A stretch of DNA of 64,000 nt from Notoacmeibacter sp. MSK16QG-6 (GCF_024158145.1 NZ_JAMYXM010000004.1:124001-188000); one strand, 5' to 3'. Positions 26,694 through 35,891 are shown, numbered from the stretch's first letter. The notes: generated by a model from the letters alone, not told the origin. Numbers and translations: made by a program.

Positions 26694-27617
26694 CTAACCG
26701 CCGAGATGTTTGCGGCCATTCTTTTGCGCCAACTCCATCTGCCGTTGCCTTTGGCGATAGCGGGCGCGGTCCGCCTCGGTTCGCAGCTCGATACAGTGTG
26801 GACAGGAAACACCTTCTTCGTAGGCAGCACCGTCTCGCTCCTCCGGCGTCAGTGGATGGCGGCAGGCGCGACACAGCGTGGCGTCGGACGGCGCGAGACC
26901 ATGACCGACCGCCACGCGTTCATCGAAGACGAAGCAGTCACCATTCCAATGGCTCTCTTTCTCAGGCACCTCTTCCAGATAGGCGAGAATGCCGCCTTTG
27001 AGATGATAAACTTCGTCGTGGCCGAGCGCCTTCATATAGGCGGTGGCCTTTTCGCAGCGTATGCCGCCGGTGCAGAACATGGCGAGCTTCTTGCCGCGCA
27101 ATTCGTTATCGTGGCGCGCCGCCCATTCCGGAAATTCACGGAATGTCGCGGTGCTCGGATCGATGGCCTTATCGAATGTGCCGAGCGCGATTTCGTAGTC
27201 ATTTCGCGTATCGATAACGACCGTATCGGGATCGGCGAGAAGCGCGTTCCATTCTGTCGGAGAAAGATGGGTGCCCGCGCCATGTACCGGGTCGAGATCC
27301 TCGACGCCCATGGTGACGATCTCTTTCTTCAGGCGAACCTTGAGCCGATGAAACGGGATCTCCGAAGCGCGCGCGAACTTCACCTCGGCGCGTGCAAAAT
27401 CGAGGACGGTCTTCAACTCGCCAAGAAGTGTGTCGATGGCGTCATCCGTTGCAGCGACAGTGCCGTTCACCCCCTCCCTGGCGATGAGGAGGGTGCCGCG
27501 AATGCCATGTTCTTCGCAAAGCGCCAGAAGGCGTTCGCGCATGTCCGTGGCGTTGGCGACCTTCGTGAAACAATAGAGCGCGCAGATGCGGATAGGCAGA
27601 TCGGAGTCGTTTGTCAT
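26694..27617 (-). CDS. trhO: tRNA uridine-34 5-hydroxylase TrhO (rhodanese-like)
   Basis: 307 residues. An N-terminal ferredoxin-like/acylphosphatase-type domain (RLLALCEEHGIRGTLLIAREGVNG, about 30-53) leads into a rhodanese domain with the active-site Cys in FCTGGIRCEKATAY (about residues 181-194). A C-terminal zinc-ribbon-like region has CRACRHP and CPHC. In E. coli YceA/TrhO makes 5-hydroxyuridine at the wobble position of certain tRNAs, with prephenate-dependent TrhP as an alternative route. The reaction is inferred from the family. Divergent from the muramidase gene. Confidence 0.93.
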   Translation of the reverse strand: MTNDSDLPIRICALYCFTKVANATDMRERLLALCEEHGIRGTLLIAREGVNGTVAATDDAIDTLLGELKTVLDFARAEVKFARASEIPFHRLKVRLKKEIVTMGVEDLDPVHGAGTHLSPTEWNALLADPDTVVIDTRNDYEIALGTFDKAIDPSTATFREFPEWAARHDNELRGKKLAMFCTGGIRCEKATAYMKALGHDEVYHLKGGILAYLEEVPEKESHWNGDCFVFDERVAVGHGLAPSDATLCRACRHPLTPEERDGAAYEEGVSCPHCIELRTEADRARYRQRQRQMELAQKNGRKHLGG

Positions 27618-27707
27618 GGTCGGTCATCTAGCGAAGAAACGACGGCTTTTCCACGCCCGCTACGACTGAAGGACAATGGTTCTTTCCGATGCAAGAGGGA
27701 TCGCTCC

Positions 27708-28676
27708 ATGGTCATGCCGAAACTCGAACCGCTGCTGCGTGAAGCCATCGAAAAAGAGGCGAAGCGGCTCGACATTCCGACCGCTGCGCTGGCGGCCGTG
27801 GTCGCGGTGGAGAGCGGCGGGCGGTTTTCGGCGCGTGTTGCCGGACGCGACGAGCCGCTGATCCGTTTCGAAGGCCATTATTTCGACCGACGGCTGGCGG
27901 GCCGCTCGCTTACCATAGCGCGGGAAGCGGGGCTTGCCGATCCTCGCGCCGGGCAGGTCAAAAATCCACGCGGACAGGCTGCGCGATGGGCAATATTGAA
28001 ACGCGCTGCGGCCATCCATCATGTTGCCGCGCATGAAAGTTGCTCCTGGGGGTGCGGGCAGGTGATGGGTTCGCACTGGCGCTGGCTCGGCTATCCTTCG
28101 GTCGATGCACTGGTCGACGATGCTCGGAACGGTATCGGCGGGCAGGTTAGGTTGATGGGACGATTTATCGCAAAGTCCGGACTGGACGATGCCCTTCGCA
28201 GAAAGGATTTTCGCGCGTTCGCCAAGGGGTATAACGGTCCCGCCTATGCGAAAAACGCTTACGATCGAAAGATTGCGGATGCTTTCGCGGCCTATGAACG
28301 TGCTTTTGCGGGATCGCCCGGTCGGCAAACGAAGGGGCAAATACTGAAACGCGGAGCGCAAGGCGAACCCGTTCGAAAGCTGCAGGCCGATCTCATGACG
28401 CTTGGCTACAAACTTGGTGTCGATGGCGCGTTCGGGCCGCAGACGGAGACGGTGCTCCGTCGCTTTCAGGCCGATGTCGGCCTTGCCCCTGACGGTATCG
28501 CTGGCCCTTTGACGCTTGATAATATCAAAACCGCCTTGGCCGACCGGTCCGGCGGAGAGATCGCGGCCGGACAGGAGGAATCGAAGAAGACAAACGGCCA
28601 GTCCGTCGGCTGGGCGCTCCTGACATTGCTTTATGCCATTCTTCAAAGGGTTTTGGGTCGTGTGCGGTTGGACTGA
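27708..28676 (+). CDS. DUF3380 N-acetylmuramidase with peptidoglycan-binding domain and C-terminal membrane segment
   Basis: 322 residues from ATG 27708 (AGAGGGA upstream; ATG 27714 is also possible). The catalytic domain (about 8-200) is the endolysin-type muramidase with Glu35 in AVESGG, IRFEGHYF (52-59) and SWGCGQVMG (113-121). A PG_binding_1 domain spans about 210-275 (RGAQGEPVRKLQADL, VDGAFGPQTETVLRRFQ). The end (about 300-316, SVGWALLTLLYAIL) is hydrophobic and could be a tail anchor or a SAR-like segment. There is no N-terminal signal peptide. Enzymes of this type are mostly phage lysins, but no phage genes are nearby and the base composition looks native, so this may be a domesticated lysin. 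A much longer frame upstream covers trhO on the opposite strand and is a shadow. Confidence 0.87.
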   Translation: MVMPKLEPLLREAIEKEAKRLDIPTAALAAVVAVESGGRFSARVAGRDEPLIRFEGHYFDRRLAGRSLTIAREAGLADPRAGQVKNPRGQAARWAILKRAAAIHHVAAHESCSWGCGQVMGSHWRWLGYPSVDALVDDARNGIGGQVRLMGRFIAKSGLDDALRRKDFRAFAKGYNGPAYAKNAYDRKIADAFAAYERAFAGSPGRQTKGQILKRGAQGEPVRKLQADLMTLGYKLGVDGAFGPQTETVLRRFQADVGLAPDGIAGPLTLDNIKTALADRSGGEIAAGQEESKKTNGQSVGWALLTLLYAILQRVLGRVRLD

Positions 28677-28733
28677 CGCCGCGAAGGACTGTAAGTCATT
28701 TGACGGATTCGACGAGAAGGGACGGTCGACATT

Positions 28734-29381
28734 ATGAAGATGCAGCAAAAAACCGAGGCGCTATCGAAAGTGCTGACAGGCCAGCCTGTCATTCCCGTCG
28801 TGCAGATCACCAATCTGTCTCACGCCGTGCCGATGGCGAAGGCGCTTGTCGCAGGCGGTCTTCCAGCCATCGAAATCACCTTGCGTACTGACGAGGCGCT
28901 CGACGCAATCCGCCTCGTCGCGAACGAGGTCGAAGGCGCTATCGTTGGAGCCGGTACGGTTCTCAATCCCAAGCAGTTCAAAGATGCGCAGGCTGCCGGT
29001 TCACAATTTATCGTATCGCCCGGAACAACCGTCGAGTTGTTGAACGAGGCGAAGGATCATATGGTGCCGTATCTTCCAGGCGCGACCACGCCATCGGAGA
29101 TCATGAGCATGATCGAAGAAGGCTATTCGGTTCTGAAATTCTTTCCTGCCGAACAAAGCGGTGGGATGGCCTATCTGAAATCGCTATCCAGCCCGCTGGC
29201 GGGCGTGTCTTTCTGCCCTACCGGCGGCATCACTCCGCAAAGCGCGCCGGATTATCTGGCGCTACCGAACGTCCTTTGCGTGGGCGGTTCGTGGGTCACG
29301 CCGAACGATGTCATGGATGCCGGCGACTGGGACCGGATCGAGCAGTTGGCGCGTGAAGCGTCTGGACTTAGGCAAGGCTGA
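28734..29381 (+). CDS. eda: KHG/KDPG aldolase
   Basis: 215-residue class I aldolase. It splits 2-keto-3-deoxy-6-phosphogluconate to pyruvate and glyceraldehyde-3-phosphate in the Entner-Doudoroff pathway, and also 4-hydroxy-2-oxoglutarate. The general base Glu sits in [10 protein letters not shown] (about residues 42-51), and the Schiff-base Lys in [13 protein letters not shown] (about 132-144). [11 protein letters not shown] and [15 protein letters not shown] are further family blocks. No edd or other pathway gene is adjacent. It follows the muramidase by 57 bases on the same strand. Confidence 0.96.
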   Translation: MKMQQKTEALSKVLTGQPVIPVVQITNLSHAVPMAKALVAGGLPAIEITLRTDEALDAIRLVANEVEGAIVGAGTVLNPKQFKDAQAAGSQFIVSPGTTVELLNEAKDHMVPYLPGATTPSEIMSMIEEGYSVLKFFPAEQSGGMAYLKSLSSPLAGVSFCPTGGITPQSAPDYLALPNVLCVGGSWVTPNDVMDAGDWDRIEQLAREASGLRQG

Positions 29382-29457
29382 CGCATTTTCCCGACGCACA
29401 ACCAAGACCGCCCGCCAGTTAGCCGGCGGACGGCGTCTCAACTCTGCAGTTTATCGA

Positions 29458-31272
29458 TCAGCGCTCGAAACGAGCGACGGTCTGGAAGTTGATGGCGTTA
29501 CCGGCAAACGCGTCGGGACGCCTGTTCTGCGGCTCCTGCGTAAAGGCCGTGATGACCATCTTGCTGGGCGGCGTGCGCAGCGAACGGGTCGCTTCAGCCT
29601 CTTTGCGCTCGATCTTTGGCGATCCGATCTTGATCGCCCAGCGTGCCTGATCGACATCGTTAAGCCGGATGAGGGCTTCCTTGCGCTGTGCTTCCAGCGC
29701 GGCGACATCGGCCTTGCTGGGTCGCGCGGCGGTTGCCGTCGCGCCGGTTATCGACGGAGAGACCATGTCCGCCCGGACGCGCCGGCTCGTCGGAATATCC
29801 GTCATCGCAAGTTCCGTGACCTTATCATCACTCAGGCGACCGCTCTTCACCCCACCGACTGCATTGGCGAACGTCACCGCTTGCGGCTTCGGCGCATCCG
29901 ACATGGATAGGCTGTCAGATGAAAGCGTATTGCTGGACAGTGCGGCGACCTCGCTTCGACGCGTCGGCAGGACCGGCGTAGGCGCGGTTGTTTGCGTCGC
30001 ATCCAAAGCAGCCAAAAGCGCCGACGCGTCGCTTTGCGGACGCCGGACAGGGATTGGCACGGCCATGCTGGAGTCAGCGACAGCGTTGGCGGCTTCTATA
30101 CCATCGTTTTCAACGGCAGGTTCTGCAGCCAGCGCCAGTAGCGTCGAGGGCGCGTTTTCGCTCTTGCTGGGACGCGACAACGGAAGCGGTATGTCTGCCG
30201 CAGCGATCAGCGCGCCGACCTCGTCATTGCCCGTGTTCGTGTCAGTCGGAACCGCGACCGGTTCGGTCGGCACCGTAGCCGATCCGGCGGCCGGGATATC
30301 GGCGGGCGGGGTCGGCGCGCCGGCGCGGCGCGGCGAAACGACCGGCAGTGGTACGGCGGATGCGGGCAGGGCGGCCAGCAACTGGCCAGGCGTCGGGTCG
30401 GGCTCGTTCACCACTGCCGCAGGTACGGGATTGGAGCGGCGGGCCGGCGCTGCCGCCACCGCGCTCTCGGCATTATCCTCGGCTTCGTCGTCACCGCCAC
30501 CGAAGAGTGCGGCAAGGAAGCCGCCTCCGCCGCCGGAGGATTTGTCGCCGCCAGCATAGGCAATGCCCTGCGACTTGCGCTTTTTGTAATCAGACATTGC
30601 CGTCTGATAGCCGGGCAGGGGCTTGCCGTCCGCCGGCAGATGAAGCGTGTTGCCTTTCGGGAAGACACGCGCCAGTTCCCGGCGGCTCATGCGAGGCCAT
30701 GCGCGCACATTGCCAGTGTCGAAATGCACGAAGGGCGAGCCGGAACGCGGATAATAACCGACGCCGCCGCCCTGCAACTTGAAGCCGATTTCGCGAAGTT
30801 TCGACAACTTGACGCCAGGAATATAGAAATCCATGGCCTTGCCAAGCATGTGCTGGCTCTTCTTGGCCTGCCCGCCACGGGTGCGGCGAAGCATTGAATT
30901 GGTCTTGGGCGACCGGTAGCCGGAAATGATGTGAATGTATTCGCGAGATCCGGCCTGCCGGTAAGCTTCCCAGATAATATCCAGAAGCTGCGGATCGATC
31001 TTGGTCGGCTCGTTGCGGCGCCAGTCACGCAGGATATGGTTGATCTTTCTCAAGCCACCGGAATCGTAGCGACCGTTGCGCTTGAATGTGATCTCCGCCT
31101 TTTCCTTGGTATGGACGTTGAATAGCTTGAGTGTGCGGTTGGCGGCTTCTGCCTGCGTGGGGATGACCGCAAGAACGGCGAAAACTGCCAGCAATGGCAA
31201 CCCGATCCGCAAAAGGGAGGACATACGATGAAATTCGCCGCTCAAACGACGCAGACCAAATCGATCACTCAC
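29458..31272 (-). CDS. DUF882 (YcbK/M15-like) periplasmic protein with a long Pro/Ala-rich tail
   Basis: 604 residues from a GTG at 31272, or 588 from an ATG at 31224; neither has a convincing ribosome site, and both give a signal peptide (LLAVFAVLAVIPTQAEA). The DUF882 domain covers about residues 45-205 in the longer form, with the zinc-site pattern of peptidase M15 relatives: HIISGYRSPKTN, SQHMLGKAMDFYIPG and PFVHFDTG. This resembles the E. coli MepK/YcbK endopeptidase that cleaves 3-3 crosslinks. The remaining 400 residues are low-complexity, with repeated PAP/PVP/SRPS stretches, and are probably disordered. It lies next to the sigma-54 activator. Confidence 0.85.
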   Translation of the reverse strand: MSDRFGLRRLSGEFHRMSSLLRIGLPLLAVFAVLAVIPTQAEAANRTLKLFNVHTKEKAEITFKRNGRYDSGGLRKINHILRDWRRNEPTKIDPQLLDIIWEAYRQAGSREYIHIISGYRSPKTNSMLRRTRGGQAKKSQHMLGKAMDFYIPGVKLSKLREIGFKLQGGGVGYYPRSGSPFVHFDTGNVRAWPRMSRRELARVFPKGNTLHLPADGKPLPGYQTAMSDYKKRKSQGIAYAGGDKSSGGGGGFLAALFGGGDDEAEDNAESAVAAAPARRSNPVPAAVVNEPDPTPGQLLAALPASAVPLPVVSPRRAGAPTPPADIPAAGSATVPTEPVAVPTDTNTGNDEVGALIAAADIPLPLSRPSKSENAPSTLLALAAEPAVENDGIEAANAVADSSMAVPIPVRRPQSDASALLAALDATQTTAPTPVLPTRRSEVAALSSNTLSSDSLSMSDAPKPQAVTFANAVGGVKSGRLSDDKVTELAMTDIPTSRRVRADMVSPSITGATATAARPSKADVAALEAQRKEALIRLNDVDQARWAIKIGSPKIERKEAEATRSLRTPPSKMVITAFTQEPQNRRPDAFAGNAINFQTVARFER

Positions 31273-31484
31273 GTTGCACCCGCCATGTTACTGACGCCCC
31301 TGTCCCCTCCAGTCCGGGGATAGAACGGCGTTTACTTTCCGTTCATCCTAACGATGGACTGGTTAATGACCGCTTAGTGCTGTGTAAATGCGGTGACAGT
31401 TTGACGATTTGGCCGAAGCATGCCCTAGAGGCAGGATTATGGTCAAGGAAGGGTTAACGCGGGGCGGCGTCTGACGTGAGAGCT

Positions 31485-33068
31485 TCAGCCGACATCCCGC
31501 ATCGCTTCAGGATCGATGTCGTATTCCTTGAGCTTGCGGTAAAGCGTGGATCGGCCGATGCCCAGTCGGCGCGCCACTTCGCTCATCTGCCCACCGTAGT
31601 GGTCGATGGCGAGCCGGATCATCTCTTCCTCGATTTCGGTCAATGGGCGGATGTGATCGTCGCTATCCAGAGCGGCGAGGAAGCCGTCCATCAACGTGTC
31701 GCTCAGCGGCCCGGCGACAGGCTGATGTTCCGCTTGGCGCATCGCTTCGGCGGCGCGGCGCAGACCGCCCACTTCGTCCGATCCGTTCTTATGGCTCTGG
31801 TCCCCATCATTCGTCATGTGACGCTCCTGGCCGGAGACGGGTGTGCCAAGCTGGGTCGCGATCTGCGGAAAATCCGACTGTGTCAATTGCGGCCCGTCTG
31901 CCAGAACGACCGCGCGAAAGATGGTATTTTCAAGCTGGCGGATATTGCCTGGCCAGTCGTAGCGCGTCAGAAGATTCAGCGCGCCCCGGTCAATTCCCTT
32001 GATGTGGCTGGCGCCTTCGCTCCGCGCGAAATTGCGGGTGAACTGTTCGGCCAGCGGAACGATGTCCTCTCGACGTTCTCTTAGCGGCGGCATGCGGATC
32101 GGGAAGACCGATAGGCGATAGAACAAGTCCTCGCGAAACTTGCCGGCCTGAACGGCAGCAAGCAGATCGTGATGTGTCGCGGAGATGAAACGGACATCGA
32201 CCTGCCGGGTCTGACGCGCGCCAACTGGATCGACCTCGCCTTCCTGGACGGCGCGTAAAAGCTTGACCTGAGCTTCGAGCGGCAGGTCGCCGATTTCGTC
32301 GAGAAACAGGGTGCCGTCATCGGCTTCGACGAACTTGCCTGTCTGTCGTTCGGTCGCGCCGGTGAACGCTCCCTTCTCATGGCCAAAGAGAATGCTTTCG
32401 ACCAGATCCTTCGGGATCGCGCCGCAATTGACGGTAACGAATTTTTTTCGGCTGCGATCCGAAGCGTTCGCGATGGCGCGGGCCAGCTTCTCCTTGCCGA
32501 CGCCGCTCTCGCCTTCGATGATGATCGGAATATTGGACGCGGCAGCCTTCTTGGCCATTGCCAGCACACGGCCCATCGCTTCCGAGCGGCCAACGAGGCT
32601 GTCAAAACTTGTCGAAGCGTTTGGAGCGCTGTTCTTGCGCCGCCTGGGGGCGGCTACGCGCTCCTTTACCTTCAGCGCATCGTGGATGGTGGCGCGCAGT
32701 CGCTCCGGCGCAACGGGCTTGACGACATAGTCGAACGCACCGGCACGCATGGCGGCGATAACGCTGTCCATCCCGCCTTTCGCCGTTAATACCACGACCG
32801 GCTGATCGAAGCCTTTTTCACGCATCGCTTCCAGCGTCTGCAGGCCATCCATGCCCGGCATCATAAGATCGAGAAGAACGAGATCGATCGTCCCGGCACT
32901 TTCATCGGAAAGGCTGTGAAGCGCGTCTTCGCCGCTTTCCGCTTCCACCACGCGATAGCCTGCGCGGGTCAGCGCCTCACTGGCCAGCCGGCGCTGGACG
33001 GGTTCGTCATCGGCAGTCAAAATCGTGATCGGCATGGACCGGCTCGGACCTTTGCTTTGGGCAGACAT
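31485..33068 (-). CDS. NtrC-family sigma-54-dependent response regulator
   Basis: About 527 residues from ATG 33068; ATG 33035 (MPITILTADDEP) is an alternative nearer the domain start. Order: receiver domain with phospho-acceptor Asp in LVLLDLMMPGMDG, AAA+ ATPase with Walker A GESGVGKEKLAR, the sigma-54-contacting GAFTGA loop, Walker B GTLFLDEIGDLP and arginine-finger region FREDLFYRLSVFPI, then a Fis-type helix-turn-helix at the C-terminus (MSEVARRLGIGRSTLYRKL). An unusual polar insert of about 70 residues separates the ATPase from the HTH. It can therefore activate sigma-54 promoters when phosphorylated. No histidine kinase gene is adjacent, so its partner and targets are unknown. Confidence 0.92.
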   Translation of the reverse strand: MSAQSKGPSRSMPITILTADDEPVQRRLASEALTRAGYRVVEAESGEDALHSLSDESAGTIDLVLLDLMMPGMDGLQTLEAMREKGFDQPVVVLTAKGGMDSVIAAMRAGAFDYVVKPVAPERLRATIHDALKVKERVAAPRRRKNSAPNASTSFDSLVGRSEAMGRVLAMAKKAAASNIPIIIEGESGVGKEKLARAIANASDRSRKKFVTVNCGAIPKDLVESILFGHEKGAFTGATERQTGKFVEADDGTLFLDEIGDLPLEAQVKLLRAVQEGEVDPVGARQTRQVDVRFISATHHDLLAAVQAGKFREDLFYRLSVFPIRMPPLRERREDIVPLAEQFTRNFARSEGASHIKGIDRGALNLLTRYDWPGNIRQLENTIFRAVVLADGPQLTQSDFPQIATQLGTPVSGQERHMTNDGDQSHKNGSDEVGGLRRAAEAMRQAEHQPVAGPLSDTLMDGFLAALDSDDHIRPLTEIEEEMIRLAIDHYGGQMSEVARRLGIGRSTLYRKLKEYDIDPEAMRDVG

Positions 33069-33167
33069 AGACCACCATTGCATGAGCCCCTAAATGGCAG
33101 CCCAAGAAACGCGGTTAACAGGAGGTGATCGGCGCGACGCCACGATCATCCGATGCGGGAGTGATTT

Positions 33168-35027
33168 ATGACATTGATACACAACGCCTTTCAGAAGGTG
33201 CGGTCGCAGGATGCGGCAGCGGCCGGAACTTATGACGCTCTGGGCGTTCTGCCGGAGTGGGATCTTACCGACCTCTATCGCGGCCCGGACGACGAGACAT
33301 TGAAGAGCGATGTGGCGCGCTCGGCCGATCTGGCGAAAGAGTTTCACGACCGTTGGGCGGGTACGCTTGCGGACGCGGCGGGAAAGACGGGCGATGAGGG
33401 GCTTGGCGCGGCGATCGAGGCCTATGAGGCCATTGAGGAGTTGATGGGCCGTATCATGAGCTTTGCCGGCCTTTACTATTACGGTGACACGTCGGATGCC
33501 GGACGCGGCAAACTCTATGGCGATCTGGCTGGCAAGATCACGGACGCTTCGTCCCATCTGCTGTTCTTTCCGCTCGAACTCAACCGCATTGATGAGAAGG
33601 TCATGGGCGAAGCGATGGATCGTGATGCGCGCTTGGCGCATTATCGTCCATGGGTGGAGGATCTGCGCAAAGACCGGCCCTATCAGCTTGACGACAAGCT
33701 CGAACAGCTCTTTCTCGACAAGAGCCAGACGGCGGCGGGAGCATGGAACAGGCTCTACGATGAGACGCAGACTCATCTTCGGTTCGAGGTCGGTGAAGGG
33801 CAGATGCTGCCGCTCGAGCCGGCGCTGAATTTGTTGATGGACGCTGACCCGGACGTACGCGCAAGCGCCGCTGCCGGCATCACCGGAACGTATCAGGCCA
33901 ATATCCGCACCTTCACGCTGATTACCAACACGCTGGCCAAGGATCTCGAAATCTCGCAGCGCTGGCGCGGCTTCGAAGATATTGCCGATGGCCGTCATCT
34001 CGCTAATCGGGTCGAGAAAGACGTGGTCGATGCTCTGGAAGAGGCCGTTGTCGCGGCCTATCCGCGCCTTTCGCACCGCTATTATGCGATGAAGGCGAAA
34101 TGGCTAGGGATGGATAAGCTCAACCATTGGGACCGCAATGCGCCGCTGCCAACCGTAGCGCGTGAAACGATCGGCTGGGAGACGGCGCGGCAGACCGTAC
34201 TGGACGCCTATGGCGGTTTCGATCCGCGCATGGCGGATATCGCCAACGACTTCTTCGAGAAGAGCTGGATCGATGCGCCGAGCCGCGCGGGAAAGGCGTC
34301 CGGCGCGTTTTCCCACCCGACCGTGCCAAGCGCTCATCCTTACGTGCTACTCAACTATCAGGGCCGACCCCGTGATGTGATGGTGCTGGCGCATGAACTC
34401 GGCCACGGCGTTCATCAGGTGCTTGCCGGCAAACAGGGCGCGTTGATGGCCGATACGCCGCTGACGCTTGCGGAGACGGCGTCCGTCTTCGGCGAGATGC
34501 TGACCTTCCGCTCGCTGCTCGACCGGACGAGCGACCCGGAAGCGCGCAAGGCAATGCTCGCCGGCAAGGTGGAAGACATGATCAATACGGTGATCCGCCA
34601 GATCGCTTTCTATCGTTTCGAGCGAAAGGTGCACACGGCGCGACGCGAAGGTGAATTGACGAGCGAACAGATCGGTCAGTTTTGGATCGAGGTACAGGGT
34701 GAGAGCCTCGGTCCGGCGGTCAAGCTGAACGAGGGCTATGAGGTCTGGTGGGCCTATGTGAAGCACTTCATCGCGTCGCCCTTCTATGTCTACGCCTATG
34801 CGTTCGGTGACTGCCTGGTGAACTCGCTCTATGCGGTCTACCAGAATGCGTCGGATGGTTTTGCGGATCGCTATCTCGACATGCTGGCCGCCGGCGGCAC
34901 CAAGCATCACTCCGATCTTCTCGCGCCGTTCGGCCTCGACGCCTCCGATCCGTCTTTCTGGACGAAAGGTCTCGCCATGCTGGAAGGGCTGATCGACGAA
35001 TTGGAGGCAGCCGACAAGGAGAGTTGA
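33168..35027 (+). CDS. pepF: Oligoendopeptidase F (M3 family zinc peptidase)
   Basis: 619-residue cytoplasmic metallopeptidase that degrades peptides of roughly 7-17 residues. The zinc motif HELGH is at residues 409-413 (VMVLAHELGHGVHQ), with the downstream glutamate ligand in TLAETASVFGEML. The M3B pattern is visible in the N-terminal helices (WDLTDLYRGPDDETL) and the C-terminal substrate channel residues (ASPFYVYAYAFGDCLVNSLY). There is no signal peptide. It is divergent from the sigma-54 regulator with 99 bases between, and no operon partner is evident. Confidence 0.95.
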   Translation: MTLIHNAFQKVRSQDAAAAGTYDALGVLPEWDLTDLYRGPDDETLKSDVARSADLAKEFHDRWAGTLADAAGKTGDEGLGAAIEAYEAIEELMGRIMSFAGLYYYGDTSDAGRGKLYGDLAGKITDASSHLLFFPLELNRIDEKVMGEAMDRDARLAHYRPWVEDLRKDRPYQLDDKLEQLFLDKSQTAAGAWNRLYDETQTHLRFEVGEGQMLPLEPALNLLMDADPDVRASAAAGITGTYQANIRTFTLITNTLAKDLEISQRWRGFEDIADGRHLANRVEKDVVDALEEAVVAAYPRLSHRYYAMKAKWLGMDKLNHWDRNAPLPTVARETIGWETARQTVLDAYGGFDPRMADIANDFFEKSWIDAPSRAGKASGAFSHPTVPSAHPYVLLNYQGRPRDVMVLAHELGHGVHQVLAGKQGALMADTPLTLAETASVFGEMLTFRSLLDRTSDPEARKAMLAGKVEDMINTVIRQIAFYRFERKVHTARREGELTSEQIGQFWIEVQGESLGPAVKLNEGYEVWWAYVKHFIASPFYVYAYAFGDCLVNSLYAVYQNASDGFADRYLDMLAAGGTKHHSDLLAPFGLDASDPSFWTKGLAMLEGLIDELEAADKES

Positions 35028-35049
35028 ACAGACCGCGCGCGACTTTAAT

Positions 35050-35104
35050 TCAACCTTTTGGTTGACTGATAGCTAAGAGAGGTATAGTTCAACTATATGG
35101 TTGA
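35050..35104 (+). promoter_or_regulatory. Two ArsR-type operators upstream of and over the arsR start
   Basis: Two 16-bp inverted repeats share the same arms: TCAACCTTTTGGTTGA (35050-35065) and TCAACTATATGGTTGA (35089-35104), with centres 39 bp apart, close to an integral number of helical turns. The ATG of the regulator (35097) is inside the second. This is a typical autoregulatory layout for a small ArsR repressor. Confidence 0.7.
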
Positions 35105-35438
35105 TCGATACGACGAGTCTCTGTCCAATGTCCTGAAGGCGGCGTCTGACCCGAACCGGCGCAAGATCCTGACGATCCTCGTTCAGGAGGGGCCGGTCAG
35201 GGTTACCGACCTCGCCAACAGGTTCGATATGAGCCTCAACGCGGTTTCGAAGCACATCAAGGTTCTGGAAAGTGCAGGACTTGTGAGCAGAAAGACCGAA
35301 TGGCGCGAGCATCTGATCGCACCTGAGATGGCGCCTCTCAAAGAGGTGGATGCTTGGTTCAGGCAACTTCGATCGACCTGGGAAATGCGGCTCGAGCATC
35401 TTGCCGCAATCTTTCAACAGGAGAATGAAGATGAATGA
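35097..35438 (+). CDS. ArsR-family regulator paired with an SRPBCC protein
   Basis: 113-residue winged-helix protein (HTH about residues 12-85: SDPNRRKILTIL, VTDLANRFDMSLNAVSKHIKVLESAGLV). It lacks cysteine pairs or His clusters that would mark a metal sensor, so it belongs to the non-metal SmtB/ArsR branch common beside AHSA1-domain genes. Its stop overlaps the next gene by eight bases, and it is preceded by two matching inverted repeats. A ribosome site is weak (AGAGAGG lies about 14 bases upstream). It likely represses its own two-gene operon; the signal is unknown. Confidence 0.9.
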   Translation: MVDRYDESLSNVLKAASDPNRRKILTILVQEGPVRVTDLANRFDMSLNAVSKHIKVLESAGLVSRKTEWREHLIAPEMAPLKEVDAWFRQLRSTWEMRLEHLAAIFQQENEDE

Positions 35439-35853
35439 TCTATCGCTGAAAGTCGTTCAACATGTCGAAGCGGCCCCCGAGCGGGTGTTCGACGCCTGGC
35501 TTGACCCAGAACTTCTTGGGAGATTCATGCTCACCGGACCGGATTCCGGGGTAAAGGACGTTTCGACCGATCCGCGCGTCGGCGGCCAATATCGAATTGT
35601 CATGACCAACGATATGGGTGATGTTCCTCACACAGGCGAGTACAAGGTGATCGAACGGCCGCGCGAACTCGCCTTTACGTGGAATTCGCCGCACGCGGCA
35701 CCGGACAGCCTCGTCACACTCAAGTTCGAACCGGACGGCAATGGTACACTCGTGACGCTCGTTCACGAGAAATTCAATTCCGAGCAATCGCGTGACGGTC
35801 ACGAAAAGGGCTGGACCGCCATTCTAGACACGTTGTCGAAGGCTCTTGCCTGA
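35431..35853 (+). CDS. SRPBCC/AHSA1-domain protein
   Basis: 140 residues from ATG 35431 (CAGGAG seven bases upstream; the in-frame ATG at 35425 is too close). A single START/Bet v1-like fold: KVVQHVEAAPERVFDAWLDPEL at the N-terminus, YRIVMTNDMGDVPHTGEYKVIERPRELAFTW in the middle (strands), and a C-terminal helix KGWTAILDTLSKAL. The fold has a hydrophobic ligand cavity; some relatives activate Hsp90, but bacterial ones beside ArsR genes are uncharacterised. It overlaps the arsR gene and forms a two-gene operon closed by a strong terminator. Confidence 0.9.
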   Translation: MNDLSLKVVQHVEAAPERVFDAWLDPELLGRFMLTGPDSGVKDVSTDPRVGGQYRIVMTNDMGDVPHTGEYKVIERPRELAFTWNSPHAAPDSLVTLKFEPDGNGTLVTLVHEKFNSEQSRDGHEKGWTAILDTLSKALA

Positions 35854-35891
35854 TCAAGGCGTCGTCGCGCCGGCGAAAGTGGCTTCGCAAA

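Noticed and set aside
26706-27707. Upstream extension of the muramidase frame by more than 300 codons
   Set aside because: This part is antisense to trhO; the muramidase domain and a good ribosome site start at 27708.
29408-29433. Inverted repeat between eda and the DUF882 gene as a terminator
   Set aside because: The stem CCGCCCGCC/GGCGGACGG has a mismatch and neither strand has a T-run; it may help termination but does not meet the usual form.
29669-30559. Plus-strand Ser/Ala-rich ORF of 296 codons
   Set aside because: Antisense to the low-complexity tail of the DUF882 protein, whose own repetitive composition creates an open opposite frame.
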